DNA of 64,000 nucleotides from Nevskia sp. (GCA_021732745.1 JAKFUK010000001.1:384931-448930); one strand, 5' to 3'. Counted from the first letter of the stretch, positions 28,632 to 37,496 are shown. Translations and numbers: made by a program. Notes: generated from the sequence alone by a model not told the origin.

Positions 28632-29207
28632 ATGCGGATTGGATACGCCCGAGTCTCGACCGTCGACCAAAATACGGACATGCAGATCGACGCCTTGAAG
28701 GCGGACGGCTGCGAGACGATTTACACCGACAAGCGATCCGGGAGCACCCAGGACCGCCCGGAACTCATGGCAGCGCTCAAGGCCCTTCGCCAAGGGGATA
28801 CTTTGGTCGTGTGGAAGCTCGACCGCCTTGCCCGCAACCTGGACGACCTCAGAAGCATCGTCAGGGACCTGGAGGCGCGAGGGATCGAGTTCCGATCCAT
28901 CCGTGACCAGATCGACACCGGCGGCGCGGCGGGCCGCCTGATCTTCAACTTGTTCGCGAGCCTTGCCGAGTTTGAGCGCGACATGATCCGGGAGCGGACC
29001 ATGGCGGGCCTCGCGGCAGCGCGCGCGCGCGGCAAGAAAGGGGGCCGACCGTCTAAGGTGAGCACGAAGTCGCTGAATCAGGCGCGGACGCTGTTGTCCG
29101 ATGAAGCGAACACAGTCGAAGATGTCGCCAAGCGGCTTGGTATCGCTGCCAGCACGCTTTACCGGCACTTGCCGAAGGGGGGCCGGAGCGCCCTCCCGGG
29201 CGGCTGA
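28632..29207 (+). CDS. Serine recombinase (resolvase/invertase family)
   Basis: Site-specific recombinase of the small serine type, 191 aa. The start at 28632 has a full AGGAGG seven bases upstream. Catalytic region: MRIGYARVSTVDQN with nucleophile Ser9, TDKRSGSTQDRPEL, VVWKLDRLARNLDDL with the conserved Arg residues, and the E-helix ASLAEFERDMIRERTMAGLAAARARGKKGGRP. A C-terminal helix-turn-helix (VEDVAKRLGIAASTLYRHL) binds the site. It resembles Tn3/Pin-type resolvases. It may resolve element dimers or invert a segment; no inverted crossover sites were recognised. It reads divergently from the RT. Confidence 0.95.
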   Translation: MRIGYARVSTVDQNTDMQIDALKADGCETIYTDKRSGSTQDRPELMAALKALRQGDTLVVWKLDRLARNLDDLRSIVRDLEARGIEFRSIRDQIDTGGAAGRLIFNLFASLAEFERDMIRERTMAGLAAARARGKKGGRPSKVSTKSLNQARTLLSDEANTVEDVAKRLGIAASTLYRHLPKGGRSALPGG

Positions 29208-29275
29208 CTCATCACCTCACGACCGCCCCCGGAACCAGAGGGGCGGCCCACAAACGAATAGCGCAAGGGGAGCCT

Positions 29276-32110
29276 GTGACAGCTTCGGAATTCATCGCCA
29301 AGTGGAAGGGCGGCGGCAAAGAGCGGCAGAACGCGCAAGAGTTCTTCATCGACCTGTGTCGGCTGTTTCGGCACCCGACGCCACGCGAAGCCGACGCGGA
29401 GGGCACGTCGTTCGCGTTTGAGTACGGCGCAGACAAGACGGGGGGCCGGAAGGGCTGGGCAGATGCCTGGAAGCGCGGATTCTTCGGCTGGGAAGCCAAG
29501 GGGACCCACAAGGACCTGAACGAGGCTTACAAGCAACTGAAGATGTACGCGGACGCCCTCCAAAACCCGCCGCTGCTGGTCGTGTCTGACCTGCAGACGA
29601 TCATCGTGCACACCAACTTCACCAACAGCGTGAAGAAGGAGCACCGCATCGAGGTCGCCGACCTGGAGGACCCGGAAAAGCGCCGCGTTCTGGAGGCAAT
29701 GTTCCATGACCCCGAACGGCTGCGCCCTGGCATCACCCGCGCGGTCGTCACCCAACGCGCGGCAGATAAGTTCACCGAACTTGCTACCGCACTGCGCACC
29801 CGAGGGCACGCGCCCGGCCCCGTCGCGCACTTCCTGAACCGCCTGCTGTTTTGCATGTTCGCCGAAGATATCGGGCTGCTGCCTGGTCATCTATTCACCA
29901 AGCTGGTGCAAAGCTCACAGGGCAAGCCCGACCTGTTCACCAAGTTCAGCGGGGACCTATTCGCCGCCATGAACAAGGGCGGGCATCTGGCCTTCGAGAG
30001 CATCGAATGGTTTAACGGCGGGCTATTCGAGGATGACGCAACGCTTCGCCTGGAAGCCGATGACCTGAAGCTGTTGCTGGAAGCCTGCCTGCTGGACTGG
30101 AGCGAGATTGAACCCAGCATCTTCGGCACGCTGTTCGAGCGTGGCCTAGACCCCAGCAAGCGCAGCCAGTTGGGCGCCCACTACACCGACCCGGAAACGA
30201 TCACGAAGATCGTGCGCGCCGTGGTCGTCGAGCCCTGGCTAGCCGAATGGGAGATGGAAAAGGTCGAACTGGCGAAACAGATCGGCAAGGCTTCCAAGAC
30301 CGTCAGCAAGGCCGCGCAGACCCGCTTCAATCGCTTCCTGGAGCGCCTCCGGGCCTTCACGGTGCTAGACCCGGCGTGCGGCAGCGGCAACTTCCTGTAT
30401 CTCTCCCTGCGAGCCCTCAAGGACACCGAGAAGCGAATCCTTCTGGAGGCTGAAGCGCTTGGCCTGGGCTTGCAGTTCCCCGCAATCGGACCGCAGGCGG
30501 TCAAGGGCATCGAGTTGAACGGCTACGCGGCAGAACTCGCCCGCGTCACCATCTGGATCGGCGAGATTCAATGGATGATCGCCAACGGCTATGGCGTAGC
30601 AAAGAACCCAATCCTGAAGCCGCTGGAGCAGATCGAGAATCGCGACGCACTGCTGAACACGGACGGCAGCGAGGCCGCATGGCCCGTGGCGGATGTCATC
30701 GTCGGCAACCCGCCTTTTGTGGGCGACAAGAAGATGGTCGGCGAACTAGGCGCCGAAGCCGTCGTAAACCTGCGGAAGACCTATGAAGGTCGTGTCCCAG
30801 GCGGCGCGGACCTTGTCTGCTACTGGTTCGAGAAGGCAAACGACCTCATCCGGGCGGGAACGCTGAAGCGTGCGGGACTGGTCACGACCAACAGCATCCG
30901 CGGCGGCAGGAACCGGGAAGTGCTGAAGCACATCTGTGATGACGGCCGAATCTTCAACGCCTGGAGCGATGAAGAATGGATCAACGAGGGCGCGGCAGTC
31001 CGAGTGTCCCTGGTCTGTTTCGGCCGCACCGATGTACCGGCAATGCTGAACGGCTCCGAAGCCGGAACAATCTTCCCGGACCTGACCGCTGCCGGAAGCG
31101 ATGCCAGTGCAGACCTGACGCGAGCAGTGCCGCTAAGGGAGAACGAGGGCCGTTGTTTCTCGGGCATTCAGAAGACCGGCCCCTTCGAGATACCCGGCGA
31201 AGTGGCGCGAAGCTGGCTGAAGCTGCCGAACCCGAACGGGCGTCCCAACAGCGACGTAGTACGCCCTTGGTCCAACGGCCTGGACGTTACACGCCGCAAC
31301 CGAGACTATTGGATCGTTGACTTTGGCACAGATACCGAGGAAGTCGACGCTGCAATGTACGAAGCCCCGTTCGCTCATATCAAAATGCACGTAGAACCAA
31401 CGCGCGTTGGCAAGCGCGAGGCGAGGACCAACGAGTATTGGTGGCTATTCCAGTGGTCGCGGCCGGTTATGCGCCGCGCGCTCGCCGGACTCCCCCGCTT
31501 CATCGTCACGCCGGAAGTTTCCAAGCATCGAGTTTTCGCATGGCTACCGGCTGGAGTCGTCGCGGATAAAAACCTTTCAGTCATCACCCGCGCCGATGAC
31601 GTGACTTTCGGCGTTCTGCATTCGCGGATTCACGAACTTTGGGCACTGAGAGTCGGAACTAGCCTAGAAGACCGCCCCAGGTACACGGCAACAACTTGTT
31701 TCGACACGTTTCCATTCCCTGATGGCCTAACCCCGAATATCACCGCAGCCGACCAAGCGAAGAACACTCTAGCGGCGGCAATTGGCGAAGCGGCCCGGAA
31801 GCTAGTCGAAACGCGCGATAACTGGCTGAACCCTACCCCATGGGTTGACCGCATCGCCGAAGCGGTCCCCGGCTACCCAGAGCGGATCATCGCCAAGCCT
31901 GGACACGAAGCGGACCTGAAGGCCCGGACCCTGACCAACCTTTACAACGCCCCGCCTACTTGGCTGGTTCACCTTCATCGCGCCCTAGACGAAGCGGTCG
32001 CCGCCGCCTACGGCTGGCAGTGGCCGCTCGCGGACGATGAAGTCCTGAGGCGTCTGTTCGCGCTGAACCAAGAGCGCAGCGGAACGCCCCAGGCACCGGC
32101 GACAACCTGA
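29276..32110 (+). CDS. MmeI-like Type IIL single-chain restriction-modification enzyme
   Basis: One 944-aa polypeptide with nuclease, adenine methyltransferase and target recognition. The GTG start has AAGGGGAG just upstream. The N-terminal PD-ExK site reads D63, nine residues, then E73-A-K75 (WADAWKRGFFGWEAKG), exactly the D-X9-ExK spacing of MmeI. A helical connector follows (about 150-340, FCMFAEDIGLLPGHLFTKL). Methyltransferase motif I is LDPACGSGNFLYLSLRAL (about 364) and motif IV is VGNPPFVGDKK (about 478), for N6-adenine methylation of one strand. The rest holds the target-recognition domain (about 610-830) and a C-terminal helical domain. Such enzymes restrict invading DNA without a separate methylase gene. 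The recognition sequence cannot be read by eye. Confidence 0.93.
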   Translation: MTASEFIAKWKGGGKERQNAQEFFIDLCRLFRHPTPREADAEGTSFAFEYGADKTGGRKGWADAWKRGFFGWEAKGTHKDLNEAYKQLKMYADALQNPPLLVVSDLQTIIVHTNFTNSVKKEHRIEVADLEDPEKRRVLEAMFHDPERLRPGITRAVVTQRAADKFTELATALRTRGHAPGPVAHFLNRLLFCMFAEDIGLLPGHLFTKLVQSSQGKPDLFTKFSGDLFAAMNKGGHLAFESIEWFNGGLFEDDATLRLEADDLKLLLEACLLDWSEIEPSIFGTLFERGLDPSKRSQLGAHYTDPETITKIVRAVVVEPWLAEWEMEKVELAKQIGKASKTVSKAAQTRFNRFLERLRAFTVLDPACGSGNFLYLSLRALKDTEKRILLEAEALGLGLQFPAIGPQAVKGIELNGYAAELARVTIWIGEIQWMIANGYGVAKNPILKPLEQIENRDALLNTDGSEAAWPVADVIVGNPPFVGDKKMVGELGAEAVVNLRKTYEGRVPGGADLVCYWFEKANDLIRAGTLKRAGLVTTNSIRGGRNREVLKHICDDGRIFNAWSDEEWINEGAAVRVSLVCFGRTDVPAMLNGSEAGTIFPDLTAAGSDASADLTRAVPLRENEGRCFSGIQKTGPFEIPGEVARSWLKLPNPNGRPNSDVVRPWSNGLDVTRRNRDYWIVDFGTDTEEVDAAMYEAPFAHIKMHVEPTRVGKREARTNEYWWLFQWSRPVMRRALAGLPRFIVTPEVSKHRVFAWLPAGVVADKNLSVITRADDVTFGVLHSRIHELWALRVGTSLEDRPRYTATTCFDTFPFPDGLTPNITAADQAKNTLAAAIGEAARKLVETRDNWLNPTPWVDRIAEAVPGYPERIIAKPGHEADLKARTLTNLYNAPPTWLVHLHRALDEAVAAAYGWQWPLADDEVLRRLFALNQERSGTPQAPATT

Positions 32111-32185
32111 GCCAGCGGCCGTGACCTTCATTTGTTCTCCACTGTTTCAGCGTGGCCGTGTGCGGGGCGTCGAGTTGGTTAATAA

Positions 32186-32902
32186 ATGACCACTTGGGAG
32201 ACCCGTAAGCGACGCAAGGCGGACCTATCGCGGCGCATCGCGGAAGGCCGGGACGATGCTGGGTATTGCCGCATCGTCGGCTGTACCCAGCGGACCCCGG
32301 CAGCACGGGGCACGGGCCTGAGCCGGCGAGCCTGTCGCGCTCACGAGGATCATTACGGCCGCCACGGCAGCTACACGCACGGCAGCTTCACCAGCAAGGC
32401 CCTGGCACCACACCGGCAAGCCGCTGAAGCGTGGCTAGCCGCACACCATGCGGACCCAGCGGTGATGCGCGGAGTCCTTGGCGTTCACGCTCAGTACGCT
32501 GCCGCCGGTCAGCACCTGCCCGCCACGCGCCTTGCGGGCTTGCCGCCCTTTGTACGCTGCCGGGCCGCGTGGGCTCGCCTGAGGGACGCCAAGGTGCCGC
32601 CGGTGGATGTCCTGGCCGCATGGCTCGCCGTCGCCGCCACCATTGCCAGCGACCCCGGCGCCGATCGGCACGGTGAGTTCCGGCAGGTACAGGCCGCCAA
32701 GCTGCTACACCGAATGGCCAGCGGCACGCATCGCCGATGGGAACGCAGCGGCCCCGGCGGATCGCTGGAGGTCACCGAGTTGCACAAGTACCCGGCAAGC
32801 CGTGGGCGCGTCCTTCGGCACCTGGGGGAACAACTGGAGCGCGTCGCGGAGGCGGTGGCCGCGCTTTTCATGGCTGAGCGGGAACAAGCAGGAAACCAAT
32901 GA
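32186..32902 (+). CDS. Island protein of unknown function with N-terminal Cys/His cluster
   Basis: Not recognised. The 238-aa product has a possible zinc site near the N-terminus, YCRIVGCTQRTP ... SRRACRAHEDHYGRHGSYTHG (Cys28, Cys33, Cys50, His53 and nearby His), like the treble-clef clusters of HNH or phage zinc proteins. The rest is Ala/Arg-rich helical sequence without known motif. The ATG at 32186 follows the MmeI-like gene by 75 bp, and the stop overlaps the ParB-like ATG (ATGA), so the last two genes are coupled. A regulatory or DNA-binding role is only a guess. Confidence 0.65.
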   Translation: MTTWETRKRRKADLSRRIAEGRDDAGYCRIVGCTQRTPAARGTGLSRRACRAHEDHYGRHGSYTHGSFTSKALAPHRQAAEAWLAAHHADPAVMRGVLGVHAQYAAAGQHLPATRLAGLPPFVRCRAAWARLRDAKVPPVDVLAAWLAVAATIASDPGADRHGEFRQVQAAKLLHRMASGTHRRWERSGPGGSLEVTELHKYPASRGRVLRHLGEQLERVAEAVAALFMAEREQAGNQ

Positions 32903-33669
32903 GCAAAAAGAAAGCCCCGCCGAACCATATTCCCGTCTCTGCGATTGACGCGGACCCCGAGAACCAGCCTCGGAAGAAACTGGACGGGGGCCTCATCAAA
33001 AGCATCAGCGCCACGCTGATGGACAACGGCGAGATTAGGGAACCTGTCGTCGTCGTCGCTAACGAGCAACTACGCGGAGAGTTCGACGAGGAGATCAGGT
33101 ACACGCTGTTCGATGGCTTCCATCGGTATGAAGCAGCAGTCCGCGCGGGCAAGCCGACCATTCCGGCCTTAGTGCTTCAGAGCAGGTTTGAGGCGTATGA
33201 GACTGCCGCCGAGCGGAACGCCCATGGAACGCGTTGGACGCCTACGGCTGCACGGGACCATATCGTCCAAGGCATCAAGAACGGCACGTACATCAACCCC
33301 ACCGGAACACCCTGGCCCCTGACGGTCATGGCTGCAAAGTACGCCGCGTATGGCGTGACGCGGCGCAACCTCACGACCTACCTAGACAAGGTCGGCGAGG
33401 CAGACGAAGACATTGCCAAAGCCATGGCGCAGATTCGCGCTGCCTACGACAAGCAGAACCAGCCGAAAGAACCTAAAACGTCTCGCGAAGACCTAGCAGC
33501 CATGGCCCGTGAACGAAGCGAGCGCACGGCAATCAGCTATCTGGACAGGGCTTTCAAGCAGATGGAACGGATGACGCCGGACACGCGGGCAGCAATCCTG
33601 CGCCGGTACGGTCTGACACGAATCAAGCGCAACAAGCCCGCGCCCCAGACACACCCCGGTGACTTCTGA
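32899..33669 (+). CDS. ParB/Srx-like nuclease-domain protein
   Basis: A 256-aa protein with an N-terminal ParB/Sulfiredoxin-like domain: IPVSAIDADPENQPRKKLDG, IREPVVVVANEQ, and the box YTLFDGFHRYEAAVRAGKPT (standing for the GxRRxxA box of ParB). After it come TAAERNAHGTRWTPTAARDHIV and helical segments that may bind DNA. No partner ParA is present, so partition is unlikely; ParB-like proteins on islands often act as CTP-binding DNA clamps, nucleases or regulators. It is the last gene on the plus strand and converges on the integrase. Confidence 0.8.
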   Translation: MSKKKAPPNHIPVSAIDADPENQPRKKLDGGLIKSISATLMDNGEIREPVVVVANEQLRGEFDEEIRYTLFDGFHRYEAAVRAGKPTIPALVLQSRFEAYETAAERNAHGTRWTPTAARDHIVQGIKNGTYINPTGTPWPLTVMAAKYAAYGVTRRNLTTYLDKVGEADEDIAKAMAQIRAAYDKQNQPKEPKTSREDLAAMARERSERTAISYLDRAFKQMERMTPDTRAAILRRYGLTRIKRNKPAPQTHPGDF

Positions 33670-33785
33670 GCATGGAGGGGGGGTGTTCGCTTGTACACTC
33701 TCGATACTATTAGATACCGAAAACACCCCTGAAACCTATGTCCCGCTTGCGTTTGGGCGCAAAGAGGCACAAGGTTTTTCGACGG

Positions 33786-35330
33786 TTAGCACAGCGGCCT
33801 AATCCGCTCGATGACTTCCTGTTTCCGCTTCAAGGAATGGCCATCGCCATAGCCGCGCGCCGACGACCCGTCCGAGCGCCCCTGAATATCGCGCCGGAGT
33901 TCCTCGTCCTCGGTAGCGTGCCGGAGCAAGTCCTCGAACGTATGGCGAAAAGAGTGCGTTGGGCTCGTTCGCTGCCGACTCCCCTCGTCCGGCATCGCGA
34001 ACTTTGCCACCCACGTACGCAGCGAGGTCACCGGACGGCCCTCATTGGGTCTCCCGTCAGGACGAGGCTTCAGCCTCGGGAATAGAAAGCCGGTCGGGTC
34101 AAGCGACTTCACGTAATCACCGAAGCCTTCGGCCATCAAATGCCGGTGCAGCGGAACGTCTCTCAAAGAGGGCGAAGCCTGACCGGGCTTGCCCTTCACG
34201 CGCTTCCACTCGTGGTCTCGATTGATCGAAAGGTAGACGATCCCCTCATGCTCGCGAATGTCTGAGTCCACGCACTGCACCGCCTCGCGAAAGCGAGCCC
34301 CCGTGTACACCATCAGCCACGGAAGCCAGCGCAGTTCCGGCAAAGTCTCGTGACGGCAGGCGCGAAGAATCCTTGCGACCTCATCGGCGTTGTAAGCGCG
34401 AACTTCCTCGGAGTCCGAAAACTGACGCCCCCGGAACCAAGCGCCCTCCACCGGGTTCCCCGAGAGACGGCCCCGGCCGCGCCCCTGAGAGGCCCGGTAA
34501 ACCGTCGATAGCGCGGCTAAATACTTACGCTGAACAGTGCTGCGCCGAAGCGGCTGACCGGAAGGCCCTTTAATCAGCAGCGCATCGCGCCATCTTTCCA
34601 CGTCAGCCGTCTCAACCTTGGCCGGGTCATCGTGGCCGACGTGTTCCTGAAAGGCTCGAAGGATTGCGCGCGTCTCCGTAACAGTCCCCGGCGCGCGCTC
34701 GACCTCGTTCGTCCATCGCTCAAACATCGCGTCAAACGTGAGACCTCCACCGGGACCCGCAACGAGCGCGGCGGGGGCCCAGGGCGGAAACTCAGCTAGG
34801 ACCGGGTCCGGGCTGAAGTTGCCGCCCGCACGCATCGCCATACGCTCAAACAAATCGAGCATTCGGCGGAACAGGCGGTCGGCGAGACGCTCGAACGAGC
34901 CAGCATCAACCGATAGGTTGTGCGAGTGCAGCAATCGTTCGGCGTAGGGCTTAACGAAGCGTGCTCGGTCGACATCGTCGCCGGGATCATCGCCGCCCGG
35001 AAGATAAAGAGCCGCCGCTTCCCAGTGCTCTGCGGCGCCGGGGTCAGCCGACCAAGCCTCCAAGTTCTCCCGATACCAGACGCCAACCAAGGCCTCGACC
35101 TCGGCAGCCGTGAGACGCTTCGGGCCGCTGCGGAGAGACGCAAGGTAAGCCTTAAAGGCATCCAGCGCGTCCTGGTACAACTTCCGAGCCTCAGGGAGAG
35201 TCTTAACGCCAAGACTGCGCTTGTACGTTTGCTTGCCTCCCGCAGCCGCTTGGAGGTCAGCCGGGATGGGCTCGCGGATGTAATAGACCTTGTGGGTCGG
35301 GTGTCGCCATACGGACATGAGACGGGGCAT
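33786..35330 (-). CDS. Tyrosine recombinase/integrase of the tRNA-Leu island
   Basis: Inserts and excises the island at the tRNA-Leu 3' end. The start at 35330 (MPRLMSVWRHPTHKVYYIRE) gives 514 aa; an N-terminal PADLQAAAGGKQTYKRSLGVKT segment is the arm-binding/DUF6538-like region, followed by a SAM-like core-binding domain (FDAMFERWTNEVERAPGTV). Catalytic residues: Arg in VYTGARFREAVQCV, HxxR in THSFRHTFEDLLRH, and Tyr in SSARGYGDGHS near the C-terminus. The coding end faces inward and its start lies 93 bp from tRNA-Leu, as is usual for such integrases. No excisionase gene was recognised. Confidence 0.95.
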   Translation of the reverse strand: MPRLMSVWRHPTHKVYYIREPIPADLQAAAGGKQTYKRSLGVKTLPEARKLYQDALDAFKAYLASLRSGPKRLTAAEVEALVGVWYRENLEAWSADPGAAEHWEAAALYLPGGDDPGDDVDRARFVKPYAERLLHSHNLSVDAGSFERLADRLFRRMLDLFERMAMRAGGNFSPDPVLAEFPPWAPAALVAGPGGGLTFDAMFERWTNEVERAPGTVTETRAILRAFQEHVGHDDPAKVETADVERWRDALLIKGPSGQPLRRSTVQRKYLAALSTVYRASQGRGRGRLSGNPVEGAWFRGRQFSDSEEVRAYNADEVARILRACRHETLPELRWLPWLMVYTGARFREAVQCVDSDIREHEGIVYLSINRDHEWKRVKGKPGQASPSLRDVPLHRHLMAEGFGDYVKSLDPTGFLFPRLKPRPDGRPNEGRPVTSLRTWVAKFAMPDEGSRQRTSPTHSFRHTFEDLLRHATEDEELRRDIQGRSDGSSARGYGDGHSLKRKQEVIERIRPLC

Positions 35331-35422
35331 TCTTCTGACTCCTTGGACCACCTTAGTGGACTTCCGGAGCACCTGCAACGCCCTGATTTACCGTAAGTTG
35401 TTGACCCTGTTAGGATCACCGA

Positions 35423-35507
35423 TGGTGCGAAAGGCGAGACTCGAACTCGCACGCCTTGCGGCGCTGGAACCTAAATCCAGTGCGTCTACCAATTCCGCCA
35501 CTCTCGC
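35423..35507 (-). tRNA. tRNA-Leu(TAG), island attachment site
   Basis: An 85-nt class II tRNA: acceptor GCGAGAG / CTTTCGC with one G-U pair, D-arm GGCGGAATTGGTAGACGC, anticodon stem-loop CTGGATTTAGGTTCCAG (anticodon TAG), long variable arm CGCCGCAAGGCG, T-arm GCGAGTTCGAGTCTCGC. CCA is encoded. Its 3' 22 nt are repeated at 26150. Confidence 0.97.
35425..35446. repeat. att core within tRNA-Leu (right direct repeat)
   Basis: Identical for 22 bp to 26150-26171. It covers the last CCA base, the discriminator, the acceptor 3' strand and half the T-arm, so insertion kept the tRNA intact. Confidence 0.85.
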
Positions 35508-35682
35508 CCGGGACTTGCGCCGGATTGCCTGCGTTATCCGCAGCAATCGACACAAGCACGGAGTATATCAGCGGCGGCCCGGCAACCGCCGAGGGTGCTG
35601 CGATGGCCGCCTGCCGTGATCGTCGGTCGGCAAGCTGCCAAACTGGTGGCCCGCCGGTTTCCAGCCCGCCTCGTCGTCGTCC

Positions 35683-36693
35683 ATGCTCTCCGGCCGCTCC
35701 CGCCTGCTGCTGATTCCCGGCCTTGCCGTGCTGCTGATCGCGGCCGTCATGCTGGGCTTGAGCATGGGCACCATCCGGCTCGACTGGTCCACCATCGGCC
35801 ACGACGACACCGCCGCCACCGCGCTGCTGCAACTGCGCCTGCCGCGGGTGCTGCTGGCGGTGCTGATCGGTGCCGTGCTGGCGCAGACCGGCGCGGTGGC
35901 CCAGGCGTTGTTCCGCAATCCGCTGGCGGAGCCGGGCCTGATCGGCGTGTCCGCCGGTGCCGCGCTGGCGGCGGCGGTCGTTCACACCGCGCTGACCGGC
36001 ATCGCCGGCCTGTCGACGTTGCCGCCGAGCCTGCTGCTGCCGATCGCCGCATTCGTCGGCGGTCTGACAGCGGCGACCCTGGTGCTGCGCCTCGCTCGCC
36101 GCGACGGCCACACCGATATGACCACGATGCTGCTGGCCGGGACGGCGATCAACGCTTTCGTCGCCGCCATCGTCGGCCTGCTGTCGGCGCGGGCCGACGA
36201 TTCCGGCTTGCGCGGCTTCACCTTGTGGATGTACGGCAATCTCGGCCGCGCCGGCTGGAGCGAGATCGCCATCGCTGCACCAGTGTTGCTGGCCGTCGCG
36301 CTCTGGCTGCCGCGCGAGGCGCGCGGGCTCGATGCCCTGCTGCTCGGCGATACCGAAGCCCAGCATCTCGGTGTCGATGTCGAAAGGCTCAAGCGCCGGG
36401 CGCTGATCGCCGTGGTGCTGGCGACGGGTGCTGCGGTGTCGCTGGCCGGCGTCATCGGCTTCGTCGGCCTGGTGGTGCCGCATGCGATTCGCCTGCTGGC
36501 CGGCCCCGGTCACCGCCTGCTGCTGCCGGCATCGGCGCTGCTCGGTGCAGTGCTGCTGACCTTGGCCGATACCGTCGCCCGCATTGCCGCCGCACCGGCT
36601 GAATGGCCGGTCGGCGCACTGACTTCGGCACTCGGCGCGCCATTCTTCCTGGCGCTGCTGCTGCGGATGCGCAAGCGGATCGGCCTGCCATGA
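35683..36693 (+). CDS. hmuU: Heme/iron-siderophore ABC transporter permease (HmuU/FecCD-type)
   Basis: Inner-membrane channel of a periplasmic-binding-protein-dependent importer. The 336-aa protein has about ten helices and the FecCD/BtuC signatures LRLPRVLLAVLIGAVLAQTG, FRNPLAEPGLIGVSAGAALAA, GHTDMTTMLLAGTAINAF and VAVSLAGVIGFVGLVVPHAIRLL-type segment (about residues 245-270). No strong ribosome-binding site is visible before the ATG. Heme specificity is inferred from similarity to HmuU and from the paired ATPase; a siderophore or cobalamin substrate is possible. The binding protein (HmuT) and outer-membrane receptor are not adjacent. Confidence 0.85.
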   Translation: MLSGRSRLLLIPGLAVLLIAAVMLGLSMGTIRLDWSTIGHDDTAATALLQLRLPRVLLAVLIGAVLAQTGAVAQALFRNPLAEPGLIGVSAGAALAAAVVHTALTGIAGLSTLPPSLLLPIAAFVGGLTAATLVLRLARRDGHTDMTTMLLAGTAINAFVAAIVGLLSARADDSGLRGFTLWMYGNLGRAGWSEIAIAAPVLLAVALWLPREARGLDALLLGDTEAQHLGVDVERLKRRALIAVVLATGAAVSLAGVIGFVGLVVPHAIRLLAGPGHRLLLPASALLGAVLLTLADTVARIAAAPAEWPVGALTSALGAPFFLALLLRMRKRIGLP

Positions 36694-37496
36694 CGCTGGC
36701 CCTGAACGCGGTTTCGTATGCGGCCGGCGACCGGAGATTGATCGACGGGATCAGCCTGGCTGTGCAGCCCGGCACGCTGCATGTGCTGCTCGGCCCCAAC
36801 GGTGCTGGCAAGTCGACCCTGCTGAGCCTGCTCGCTGGCGACCTCAAACCGCTGGCAGGCCAAGCGACGCTGGACGATCGTCGCCTCGCCGACTGGCCGA
36901 CAGCGGCGCTCGCCCGCCGTCGCGCCGCGATGATGCAGCGCGACGAACTGCGCTTCCCGTTCAGCGTCGATGAAGTTGTCAGCCTGGGCCGCCTGCCCTG
37001 GCAGCGCCGCGAGCAGTCGGCCGGCGAGCGCAAGATCGTTGCCGACGCGCTGAAGGAAGCGGGGGCGGAAAAGCTCGCAGGTCGCCGCTATCTGGAGCTG
37101 TCCGGTGGCGAGCGTGCTCGCGTGCAACTGGCGCGGGCGCTGGCCCAGATCACGGCCGATGACGACGACCGCGCGCCGCGCTATCTGCTGCTCGACGAAC
37201 CCACCGCCAGCCTCGATTTCGCGTTCCAGCATCAGGTTCTGCTGACGCTGCGCGGCCTCGCCGATCGAGGGGTCGGCGTGCTGGCGATTCTTCAGGACCC
37301 GAATCTGGCGCTGCGCCACGCCGACAACGTCAGCTTGGTCGCCAGCGGCCGCCTGATCGGCTCCGGCGCGCCGGAAGCGGTGCTCGAAGCACTGCAACTC
37401 AGCCGCGTCTACGGCCTGCCGATCAGCGCCTCGCGCGGTGCCGACGGGCGGCTCGCGCTGGTCGTCGCCGAGTCCTCGAACAAGACTGCGGAATGA
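36690..37496 (+). CDS. hmuV: Heme ABC transporter ATP-binding protein (HmuV-type)
   Basis: ATPase that drives the HmuU permease. The start at 36690 overlaps the permease stop by ATGA and gives 268 aa. Walker A LLGPNGAGKSTLLSLLAG, Q-loop MMQRDELRFPFSVDEVVSLGR (the RFPFSVxEVV pattern is typical of HmuV), signature LSGGERARVQLARALAQI, Walker B YLLLDEPTASLDFAFQ, and the switch histidine position is replaced by Gln-Asp in LAILQDPNLALRHADN (HmuV proteins usually have HDLNLA). That change at the H-loop is notable, since the histidine normally supports hydrolysis. Confidence 0.9.
   Translation: MTLALNAVSYAAGDRRLIDGISLAVQPGTLHVLLGPNGAGKSTLLSLLAGDLKPLAGQATLDDRRLADWPTAALARRRAAMMQRDELRFPFSVDEVVSLGRLPWQRREQSAGERKIVADALKEAGAEKLAGRRYLELSGGERARVQLARALAQITADDDDRAPRYLLLDEPTASLDFAFQHQVLLTLRGLADRGVGVLAILQDPNLALRHADNVSLVASGRLIGSGAPEAVLEALQLSRVYGLPISASRGADGRLALVVAESSNKTAE

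Larger units (their letters stand above)
26150..35446. mobile_element. tRNA-Leu-integrated genomic island, 9.3 kb
   Basis: The unit is bounded by the 22-bp direct repeat described at its ends and carries a tyrosine integrase directly beside the intact tRNA-Leu, the usual geometry for tRNA-targeting elements. Inside are, left to right: a reverse transcriptase, two 145-bp repeats, a serine recombinase, an MmeI-like restriction-modification enzyme, a small Cys/His protein, a ParB-like protein and the integrase. No conjugation, replication or phage structural genes are visible, so it is a small integrative island that would need help to transfer. The left part is visibly less GC-rich than the chromosome. 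Removing it would place tRNA-Leu just upstream of tig. Confidence 0.85.

Noticed and set aside
33675..33732. Terminator between the ParB-like and integrase genes
   Set aside because: GGGTGTT and AACACCC can pair, but the loop is over 30 bases and no T run follows on either strand.
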